Source: Chlorella sorokiniana (lineage: Eukaryota; Chlorophyta; Trebouxiophyceae; Chlorellales; Chlorellaceae). Taken from it: a DNA stretch of 64,000 nucleotides. A program made the position numbers and the translations under genes. Where the stretch lies: contig CP084618.1 in assembly GCA_025917655.1 (NCBI GenBank), positions 558,001 to 622,000 on the forward strand, given 5' to 3'. This document shows, piece by piece, positions 34,038 to 43,600 of this stretch. The notes under the pieces were generated by a model. It saw nothing but the letters and a program-made list of their open reading frames with translations, was not told the origin of the DNA and searched no databases. Position 1 is the stretch's first letter; each line of letters begins with the position of its first letter.

Positions 34038-34640
34038 TCACAACGTGCTGGACCTTGCTGCACGCTTCCGCAGGTGCGTAGCGGCAATGGAGGCCTGGGA
34101 GGGCAGCGCCAGCTGCAGAGCACCTTCAAAGCCAGGAATATCGCGACATTCATTTGCAGCTGGATCAGCTCTGTCGTTTTCTGCGCTGCCGTCCACTTGT
34201 GGGGGCATATCTGCGAGCAGGTGCAAAGAAATTGTTCACCTGCGCTGCTCGATCAACATCCAAACGCCAGCCCAATAAACTGCCATGCAACAACTCACCG
34301 GGCAAGGGGGCAAGGGCTGCATTTGTGGCTCCACACTCTCTCGAATTTTTCTTCCCAGTTCTCCCATACCGTCAAGCAGCTCAAGCATGCTCGACCGTGC
34401 TGCATGAGCTTCTCGCAAGGCTTGGTAAGCGTGTTGTTGTATAATCACCTGTGTAATTCTAAGCTGCCTCAGGTTCCTTTGTACTTCTGCATGCAAGGTC
34501 GGCAACTAGGTGAGCACACAGCTGACCGTCACTTCTGACCTGCAAGACAAAACGCCGAAAGCCTCACCCTCTGGCGTTGGCGTTGGCAGCGGTGGCGTTG
34601 GCGGCGGCGGAGGAGGCTGGGTGCTTTGAGCTGAGCCCAT
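34038..34640 (-). CDS. Small array gene, copy C
   Basis: Exons 34640-34568, 34486-34299 and 34210-34038. It starts MGSAQSTQ, then a six-proline run and TPPLPTPTPE. The helical segment differs from copy A (EVQRNLRQLRITQVI, MLELLDGMGELGRKI) and the tail is highly conserved (ECRDIPGFEG, THLRKRAARSSTL). Exon 2 is one base shorter than in copy A, at the C run corresponding to plus-strand 34306-34310. As written, exon 3 is entered in the wrong phase. Given the many one-base-short runs in this window, the copy may be intact in the organism. Confidence 0.5.
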
Positions 34641-36619
34641 GCTCGACCGAGGCAACGACCTGTCACGGGACCTGTAAATAGGGCTGCAGGAAGGTAGGAC
34701 TAGAAGGGCTCCACGCCCTCGTTGTGGCCGATGAGGACGGCCAGTGGAACCACGCCGTGGAAACACGTGTCGGTCCACTCGCAGACGAAGACAACAGCTT
34801 GCTGAACGGCCTTGTTGAGAGGTGGTGCGCGCAGAAGTACCGCCTCGGTTCGCCCTGTACAAAGTGGCGCAGACACTCACCCATCTTGTTGTGCACTGCG
34901 TATACCCTTCAAAGTACACCACGTCTTGAAACTGGGCTTCCGCCCCTTCCTCGCACGGTTGGCTTGGCTTTGGTGCGGCAGAGTCGGGGCCATTCGCCAA
35001 ATAGTTTCTGTGCCTGGCATCATTATGCGCTTGTGCTGCACAGCCTCTTCCTAAACAGAGGGCTGCTGAGAGTAGTGAAACAGACTTTGGCATAGCCACA
35101 GCACGGCACATCCCAACCCGTGCAGGCAGCGGTGGGCGGAAGTTGTTGTCTGCCCGCTGCTGCCAAGAGAAGTCTACCAGAGCCGCGCCGCGAGCTGCGG
35201 GGACTGTTACTGCATCATGGCGACACCCCTCACACGCACCAGATGGGGCTCATGTCGGCAAAGGTACAGGGCCAGCGGGTGCTGAGGCCGCTGGAAGCGC
35301 ATACAGCGGCAGCCATGCAGCCCAAGCAGCACGATGCTGCCGGCCTGGCAACGCCGCCAGCTGATTGCAAGCTACTGGAGAAAGCTGGGCTCTGCAATCT
35401 TGCCAGCGGCAACCCCAGCACCTCCAATGCCCACAGCACAGGATTATATCATGTCATTCACATTAGGCGGAAGCTGATGGACTTGCCGCGCCACCTCGGT
35501 CCTCTCAGCTGCTCTCAGCAGGGCAGGAGCGCAGCATCTGCCAGCAGACGCTAGGCCGATGGGCACTTTGGCATCGGCCGACACTGCAGCACAGCGCAAG
35601 CAGCTTGCATGCTGTGTGTGCTCGCACTTCACAAATACCAATGCGTTTGTCCGTGAGCTATTGGCTTGCGTTTTCCACATCAATCAGGCTGCATAGCCTG
35701 CATTTGATCCGCTGCCTCACGATTGTTGCCGGCAGCGTCAGCAGACGACCTGGTGCTTATAGCCACAGTTGCATCCTGAGTGCAGGCACAGCTTGGCTTT
35801 CTGGAGCAGTGCTGTTCAGCAAGCAGCCTGCCTGTCAGCCTGGCGACAGCCAAGGTGATGCTGCAGGCTGGGGAACGCGGCGGCGAGGCGGCACAAGCCG
35901 CCGCTGAACCACCGAAGCCGCAGTGGCTACGGTTGCCAGCGCCCGCCAGTGGGCAGCAAGCTTCCGCTGCCTTGGCATGATGGTTTGCAGCAGCTGCCCC
36001 TTACCAGCCTCAGCAGATCAGCAGCAGCTGTGTGCTGTGTTGCAGCGCACCAGAAACCGCAGAGGATGCGCGCTCGCCGCGCGTTTGTGAAGCAGGCGGA
36101 CGGCGCGCAGCTGGACCTGTTGCACAGCTTGTTGGACGTATGGCTGGCGCAATGCAGCAGGGAGTTAGCACCGCGTTCTGTGGCCTCTGCACCTCATTGC
36201 GCAGTCGTCAAAGAGGCGCTGGCAGCAGCAACACCTCCTGCAGCCTGAGTTGCTGCATTGACAGTCCCTCTGTAACACGCTGATCAGCAGGCAAGCTGAT
36301 CCCACAGGGCTCCATCCTAGCAGAGGCAGGCGGCTTGATGCTGCCCATCCAGTGGCTGCGCGGCTTTGTGCGCTCTGCAGACGGCACCAGCCCCAGTCCC
36401 TCTTTGAGTGCAGCGGCGCAGTGCCGATGATGAAGGTTTGACGCGACAAAATGGCACAAGCAGGCAAGCATTGTTTGCACAGCTTCGCACAAAGAGTTTC
36501 AAGGATGCCTGTTGGTCAGCATGATGCAGGGTTTTGCCAGCGTTGACCGCAGTGCAACGGCACATAATGCGTGAATGTGTAAAACACTGCCCATTGAATC
36601 AGCCCCCTTGTATCACAGT

Positions 36620-36850
36620 GCGCAGGCCTTCAAAGGTCGGCGGCACAAGCGCAACGGCAGCGGGCGCCGACACTGCCTTCTGCCCCCACATTTCAGCTGA
36701 GTGCTCTGCAGGGCCCAGCTGGCTGCATGAGGCGGCCATCAAGATGTGCTCGAAGTTACACCCGCGGCTGTGGAATGTGGGTGGGCGGCAGCTGTGGCAG
36801 CATCGTCAACGCTGCCATCTGCACCAGTGGAGTTGCATTCAAGGGCTACA
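36620..36850 (-). pseudogene. Decayed MON2 exon fragment, unit C
   Basis: Weaker but collinear with the fragments of units A and B. The minus strand reads AEMWGQKAVSAPAAVALVPP where MON2 has IELWEEQAAAAAVAD. The adjoining block (36750-36850) still resembles the MON2 exon DNA. It is probably non-functional. Confidence 0.5.
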
Positions 36851-36916
36851 GGAGGCTTGAAGATACGTGTAAGAAGAAGGGTGACCTTGTCCAGCGCAGT
36901 TAACTGTACATGCAAT

Positions 36917-39455
36917 CTAAGAGGGTGACAGAGAAATCAAGGAAGAGTGGCTATGAGCACCCAGTGGACTTGACGAGGTAGAGGAGATGCACAAAACGAG
37001 TGACAAGCATCGAGGTGCAGTGCCGATGCGCTGAACGCCATGCAGCTTTCACGCCGCATCATGGAATCAGCAGCTGCAGTTCACAATAATGTGCATGAAT
37101 GAGGTACATGACGCTCTGAAAATGCCTGCAGGTGCTGCTTGGTCAACGCTTGGGAGCACAGTAATCAGCTGCAAGACGTGGAGGGGAGGTGAACACAGGC
37201 ATGAGATATCAGGATACAAAGCATTGCCAGAAAATACCTTTCAGTGATCAGGCTGCCGACATGCAACCATGGCAGCAGCGTGCCAGAACAACCATCGTCG
37301 ACTCACATCACAACGTGTTGGACCTTGCTGTACGCTTCCGCAGGTGGGAAGGGGCAACGGAGACCTGTGATGGCAGTGCAGGCTGCAGTGCATCTTCATT
37401 GCCAGGAATGTCGCGACATTCCTTTGCAGCTGGATCAGGTGAGTCGGCTTCTGCGCTGCCGTCCAGTTGTCGGGGCATATCTACGAGCAGGGGCAAAGAC
37501 ATTGTTCACCTGCGCTGCTCAATCAACATCGAAAGGTTAGCCCAATAAACTGCCATGCAACAACTCACCGGGCAAGGGGGCAAGGGCTGCATTTGTGGCT
37601 CCACACTCTCTCGAATTTTTCTTCCCAGTTCTCCCATACCATCAAGCAGCTCAAGCATGCTCGACCGTGCTGCATGAGCTTCTCGCAAGGCTTGGTAAGC
37701 GTGTTGTTGTATAATCACCTGTGTAATTCTAAGCTGCCTCAGGTTCCTTTGTACTTCTGCATGCAAGGTCGGCAACTAGGTGAGCACACAGCTGACCGTC
37801 ACTTCTGACCTGCAAGACAAAACGCCGAAAGCCTCACCCTCTGGCGTTGGCGTTGGCAGCGGTGGCGTTGGCGGCGGCGGAGGAGGCTGGGTGCTTTGAG
37901 CTAAGCCCATGCTCGTCCGAGCCAACGATCGGCCACGAGACCTCCAAATAGGGCTGCAGGAAGGTAGGACGACAGAGACTCCACACCCGCGTCTTGGCCG
38001 ATGGGGACGTCCAGTAGCAGCCACCACGCCGTGGCAAATTGTCGGGCTGCTTATGGACGAAAACCACGCCTTGCCGAACGGCCTGGTGAGAAGGTGGTAG
38101 GCGCACAAGTACCGCCTTGGCTCATCCTGTACAAAGCAGAGGGTTTAGTTGCCCATCTTGTTGCGCGCTGCGTACAACCTTTAGAAAGCGCAGCATCCTG
38201 AAGTTGGACTTGCGCTCTTTGCTCGCACGGTTGGCTTTGGTGCGGCAATTTTTCAAAGGTGGTGCCCTCCGCCAACCAATTTCTGTGCCTGACATCATGA
38301 TGTGCTGCGCCACTTCTTCCTTAAAAACGGCTACCGAGATAAGTGAAGTAGACCTTGGCGTAGCACGGCATGTTCCAACCCACGCATGCAGCGGAAGGAA
38401 GCGTTTGTGTTGCCTGCCCGCAATAGAAGTCAGAGCCGCACCGCGAGTCACCGGGACTGTCACAGCGTCAATGATGAAAGCCCGCAGAGACAAAGGAGGT
38501 GGTTTGCAAAGGTATGGCGCGAGCACCAGCCAGGCTGGTGCTGTGGCCGCAGCGAGGCAGAGGCCTTCCTGGCATCAATCTCTCCATCGTGCACCCTCGT
38601 TGCAGCTGGAGCAGCACGTGATGAGAGCTTGCCGGCCTTGCGATCCCTGGGCAGCGCGTGGACCAGGCACTGACGCACTGCGATGCCTAGCGTGCCACAG
38701 CTGGCGCCGCCAGCCTGGTAGCCTACAAGCGGCTGGAAGCGCTGGAAGCGCAGGCAGCGGCAGCCATGGAGCCCAAGCAGCACGATGCTGTCGGCCTGGC
38801 ACCGCTATCAGCTGATTGCAAGTGGCTGGTGAAAGCTTAGCTCTGCAAACCAGCCAGTGGCAACCCCAGCACCTTTTGATGCCTGCAACACAAAGGCTTG
38901 ACGTGAAGCCATCCACAGCAACTGGAAGCTCATGGACTTGCAGTGCAAGTTCGATGCTTTCAGCTCCTTCCAGCAGGGCAGGAACGCAGCACCTGCCAGC
39001 AGACGCTAGGCAGACGGGCACTTTGGTTCAGGCGACACTGCAGCACAGCGCAGGCAGCCTGCATGCTGCGCACGCTCAGACTGCACAGCAACCAATGCGC
39101 CTGTTGGCAAGCTATGGGCTTGCGTTTTCCACATCAAACAAGCTGCATAGCCTGCATTTGATCCGCTGCCTTGCGATTGTGGCGGCAGCGGCAGCTGACG
39201 ACCTGGTGCTTCTGGCTGCACCTTCATCCTGAGTGCAGGCACAGCTTGGCTTTCTGGAGCAGTGCTGCTCAGCAAGCAGCCTTCTCGTCAGCCAAGTGAC
39301 AGCCAAGGTGATGCTGTAGGCTGGTGAGTGCGGCGACGAGGCGGCACCAGCCGCTGCTGAACCACCAAAGCCGCAGTGACTACGGTTGCCAGCGCCGGCC
39401 AGTGGGCGGCGAGCCTCCGCTGCCTTGGCATGATGGTTTGCAGCAGCTGCCCCTT
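36917..39455. repeat. Array unit D (right end truncated)
   Basis: About 2.5 kb. It contains small-gene copy D, a degraded upstream module (37940-38110), a module on the minus strand with CLASAGRCC (about 38950-39120) and most of one 195-bp block. Similarity ends at about 39455 and the MON2-like piece is missing. Confidence 0.75.
37308..37910 (-). CDS. Small array gene, copy D
   Basis: Exons 37910-37838, 37756-37569 and 37480-37308. It starts MGLAQSTQ, followed by the same proline-rich stretch as copy C. Exons 1-2 and the first intron are nearly identical to copy C, while exon 3 is clearly different (PRQLDGSAE, ECRDIPGNED, SHLRKRTARSNTL). Like copy C it is one base short at a C run in exon 2 (plus-strand 37576-37580), so the frame is broken as written. 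Confidence 0.5.
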
Positions 39456-39642
39456 CTGTCGCTGTCTGCCCCCTCCCCCGCCCGCTTCTTTGCCCTTTGT
39501 GATTCAAGCAAACAACAAATCAAGCAGCTGTTGCTTGTGATCTCACATTTTCGGTTTTCTTATGTGCCAATGATGCATTTGCGTTCCATCATTCAGCTGT
39601 TTATACCTCGGCAGCCACTTGGTGCAATTACAGTTGTGTTGC

Positions 39643-40567
39643 TTATGCTACAAGTAAAGCTGATAGCAACATCTTTGCACATTGGTCACCGCATGCGCTG
39701 CAGCAGAGACGCCACCATCGCGGCCAGCCATTTGAACACTTCAAAGGTTTGGCCAGCCCCGAGAAGAGGCTGAGGGTCATGACTAGGTCGTGGTCTGTCA
39801 TCTCGTGGATGACCAGGATCACAGTGAAGATGGCAACGGCCGTCACAACCCGGGCAGACCAGTCCACTGCGGGTGGAAGTGGAACGGGGAGATGGATGTA
39901 AGAACGCGCCTTTCAGCAAGCACGTCCACCTTGCTTTGTTTCGTTACCTTCGTGCTGAGCACGAGCGGGCAGCGCAGCTGGCACCGCCGCCTGTGCCGCA
40001 ATCGGCACTGCCACCTCGTCCACGGCCGGCAGCGCAACATCCTGCACAGCGGCCTGCACAGCTGCAGCCTGTCCAACAGCGCCCGGAATGCGCGCCAGCC
40101 TTGTCAGGCTGTTGGCAATGGCTGTGATTCTCGCAGAGTTGGCTGTCGCTGTTTGCCAAAAAACCCGCAGAATCGTCTCCGCCACCTCCTCAGGGAGCGC
40201 CCCATTCTCCACCAGTCGAGCGATGGTTTCCTCCATCTGCCTTCCCTCATTTGCGTCCATTGCCTCCATTGCTAATGCAGATGCGATGATGCAAACTGAC
40301 TGCAGCAAGGAGGGCTTGAGAGGTTGGCAACGAGCAGGTAAAGCATGTTGTGGCTGGTAAGGAACTCACACGTGAGGCCCACTGTGCCTGCAGGCTGTAG
40401 ATGGCACTTTCAGTGTAAAGGCTGAATTCCCCGTAGTCTCCCAAGCTTGCCAACGTGTTTGAGCCACAACAAGTGCTGCCTGAAGCGCTGCTGGCTTTTC
40501 GAGGCAGGATGCAGGTGCAGGAGACTTTGATGGAACCAGCAATCAGCGGAAGAGGGTCAGAATCCAC
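39643..40567 (-). CDS. Unrecognised three-exon gene with one membrane segment
   Basis: Exons 40567-40370, 40299-39948 and 39866-39643 join with matching phases to 257 aa. The donors are GTGAGT and GTAACG. I do not recognise the product. Exon 2 begins SVCIIASALA and carries a helical stretch (EETIARLVENGALPEEVAET, RITAIANSLTRLAR) followed by an A/V-rich region. Exon 3 carries a hydrophobic segment (VVTAVAIFTVILVI) and then HEMTDHDLVMTLSLFSGLAK. After that point a shift of one base would give a more natural ending (FEVFKWLAAMVASLLQRMR, stop at 39686), so the C terminus may be affected by a base error near 39745. It lies between the array and MON2. The start is the first Met and is uncertain; the gap to the MON2 end is only about 90 bp. 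Confidence 0.5.
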
Positions 40568-40656
40568 TCAAATCATGACTCATGCATCCTATCCTGTTCT
40601 TTCCAGCAAGCCAGCTCATCCATCACAACTTCCTCTCCTGAATGTGCACTGTTCAT

Positions 40657-43600
40657 TCATGAATTGCAGAGCAGCATCGCTTGCCAGGCAAGGAGCAGGA
40701 ACGCGCTGCAGCATGGCGCGCCACGGCAGTGCCTCCCGCCGGCTCGCAGCCAGCCGCACCGCCCGAAGGGCAGGCTGACGGGGCACAAGTGGCGCCCGTC
40801 CTGCCCTGCCCCCGGACAGCCGCAGAAGTTACAGGATCGACGCAGCACAAGCGCACCGGTGGCAGGGCGGATCAGGGTTCGGCGGCCGCGCTGGTGCCAG
40901 CGCGCCGCCCCCGCCTGCTCCGCCGCCTGCTGCAGCGCCACGGTGCCCAGGCCGAGCTCCGCCCCCGCCAGCAGCAGGGTGTGCGACACAAACTCCCGCA
41001 CGCGCGGCTCGCGGCAGGTCACGCACCCGCACAGCGCGCCGTACAGCAGCAGCAGGTGGGTGCGCTCGCGGCCGCGCGCCGCCACCTCGGGCCGCGCCCG
41101 CAGCGTGGCTACCACCTGCGGGGGCGGTGGGTGGCGGAAGCGGCAGCGGCGGCAGCTGGGCAGCTGCAGTGCGCGGCAGAGGCTGCGTCTTGGACGTCAG
41201 GATGGGCACGCGCCGCAGCAAAAGCCTCGCGCATGCGGAGCGGGCAGCCCCCAAACAAGCAGAGCGGGCAGCGCCTCAACAAGCGGAGCGGGCAGCCCCG
41301 CAGCCCCCGCTGCCCAGCCGCCCACCTGCGCCAGGAACTCGCTGGGCGGCATGGCGGCGTCGGCCACCTGGGGCGCCAGCGTCAGCGAGGCCAGCACCTC
41401 CAGGATGCACAGCACCTCCTCCAGCCGAGCGCGGGCGGCGGCGGCGCTGCGGCGGCAGGGCGGCGGCGGGGCGGCGGCGCGTGTGTGTGCGTGGAGGGGG
41501 ATGAGGGAGGCGCTGCGGAAGGTGAGGGGGCACACGGGCAGGCGCCGGGCCCCAGCCCCCTAGCTGCAGCAGGGGGCCGCCCGGCAGCGCCTCGCCCGGC
41601 GGCGCGGCCGCACGCGGCGGCGGCGGCGGCCCCCACCTTGCGCCCGGCTGCGAGCCTGCGCTGGGCGGGCGGCCGCCGTCGTCGGCGTAGGCGCGCAGCA
41701 CGGCGTCGCAGCGCGCCAGGAAGGCGGGCAGGGCGAGTTGGGAGACCTCCAGCAGGCAGCCGCCGGGGTCGTCGGCGCCGCCGCGGGAGCACAGCGCAAA
41801 CATCTTGCGGATGCACACGTGGGCAAAGTTGCTGCTGGTGGCCGCCTGCGGGGCCCCGGGGGAGGCGGGGGGCACACGCGGCATGGGCGAGCGCCCGGCC
41901 GGCGGCCCCACCCAAGAGGGGGCGCGCGTCGTCGGGCTGCCGCCCCGCACCCGACCCCCGGCCTCGCCCGCGCGGCTGCCTGGCGCTGCGGCGCCGGGCA
42001 GCGGGGGCGCGCATGCGTGGCTCACCCCCGCCCAAACACCCACCCACGCTGCCGCTCACCCTGCATGTCCAGCACCCTCCCCCAGCCCCCACCCCACCTG
42101 CTGCACGTTGAGCTGGCGGGGCCGGGCCGCCCTCGGTCCACGATGGACACCAGGCGGCGCTTCATGGCCAGCGGCGCAGCGCCGCACTGCGTCAGCACCG
42201 TGTCGGCCAGGCAGTCCAGCACCGCCGCCTCCAGCTCAGCGTCCTGCCGCGCCTGCTGCGCGTCCAGCGGCGGCGGCGCCGCCGCCGCTGGGGCGCAGCC
42301 GCCGCGGGCTCGCCGGCCGCCGGGGGCGCCGTCGCCGCGCAGGGGGTCCCCGGGGGCCGGCGGCGGCCCCCCCGCCGGCCGCAGCCTCCGGCGGCGGGCG
42401 CCGCCGGGCGGCGCGCCGGCGTCGGAGCCCTGCCGCGCGGGCGCCGCCACCAGCGTGTTGGCGCCCAGCAGGAACATCTCGAGCACGTCGGCCAGCGCCT
42501 CCCAGCTGGTCGCGGTGTCCTCGCCCGCGGCGGCGGCGGCGGCCAGCGCGGGCAGCCCCGCGGGCACAGCGGCGTTGAAGGCCCGTGCGCCGATGCGCCA
42601 CAGGCTCTCGTGGTACAGGATGTACCGTACCTGCACCCCGCCCGGGCACCGTGAACCGAGGGTGAACCGACGTGGCGGCACTGGCAGGGTGGGGTGCACG
42701 CGGCGCGGCAGCAACGGCAGGGCCGGTGGCTGGGCAGGCGCCCTGAGCAGCTGACCAAGTGGCGGTTTGATCACCGCCACAAGGCAGGCGCAGGCTGCAT
42801 CGAATGCGTGCGCATGCCCGGGCGGCGCACGCCCGCGGCGTCGCACCTCCATGCAGCGCCCCAGCCCGCCGACCACCGACGCAAAGGTGGCGGCGCGCAC
42901 GCTCAGGGGGCGGCCTGGTATGCCGCCAGCAGCTGCTCGATCACCTGCGGGGGGCAAAGCAGGGGGGCCTGCTGTGAGGGGAGCGCTTGCACAGGCGTGG
43001 GCTCGCGGGCTGGGCGACAAGACGCGGGTGAGCGTGCTGAGAGGTGGATGGAGGGGTTGGTGTGACCCTCATACCGCAGCCTGTAGCTCGCTATAAGGAC
43101 ACGCCCAGCTGCATGCAGCTTGACGAGATTCAGCCCCGCACCCTCTCTACCCTCAATCCTTTTCATTCTCACACCCACCTTCTGCAGGAAGCGGCGTGCG
43201 GCTTGACAAGAACCAGCCCCCCTTCCCCCGCCCACCCTCCACACACGCGCGCCACCCACCCATCACACCCACCCACCCACCCACCTTCTCCAGGAAGGCC
43301 GAGGTCAGCGCAAACTTGGCCTGCGCCACCTGGCCAGGAGGCTGCTTCACCGTGCCCGCAGCCGCCGCCCGGGCGGCGCCGTTGGCCTGCCCTGCGGCCG
43401 GCGGGCCTGCTGCCGGCGGCGGCACGCCCCTGCGGCAGGCGCGCCGGCCGCGGCGTCCGCCACGGCTGCCGCCGCCGCCTGCTCCTCCCACAGCTCAATC
43501 ACGTGCTCTGGGCGCACGAGGCGCACGATGGTGAAGATGTACTCCGGGTACAGCTGCGGTACGTGGGTGGGCGCCAGCCGCGGCAGCATCGCCAACGCCG

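Larger units (their letters stand above)
33657..36916. repeat. Array unit C
   Basis: About 3.3 kb. It contains small-gene copy C, a degraded LFGHDDG-type module (about 34660-34860), a PIGLASAGRCC module (35444-35680), one 195-bp block and a MON2-like fragment. The block 35825-36275 is almost identical to unit B. The block 34269-34640 is almost identical to unit D. Confidence 0.8.
25593..39455. repeat. Array of four diverged direct repeat units (A-D)
   Basis: About 13.9 kb made of four head-to-tail units: A 25593-29286, B 29287-33656, C 33657-36916 and D 36917-39455. Each unit starts with a related aagggtgacagagaaa-type sequence preceded by gtcaactgtacatgcaat. Shared blocks follow in the same order: the small three-exon gene, an open module containing LFGHDDGVEPL, a module with PIYLASAGRC, a 195-bp block with PRQRRLAAHW and, in A-C, a decayed MON2 exon. 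Unit D stops inside the 195-bp block. The array is clearly less GC-rich than both flanks. Boundaries were judged by eye and may be off by tens of bases. Confidence 0.85.

Noticed and set aside
25593-39455. CRISPR-like, centromeric or telomeric array
   Set aside because: Units are 2.5-4.4 kb with spliced gene copies. There are no short regular spacers and no TTTAGGG-type repeats.
40681-42111. Open plus-strand frame of 476 codons
   Set aside because: Antisense to the C-terminal MON2 exons, with arginine-rich low complexity at its end.
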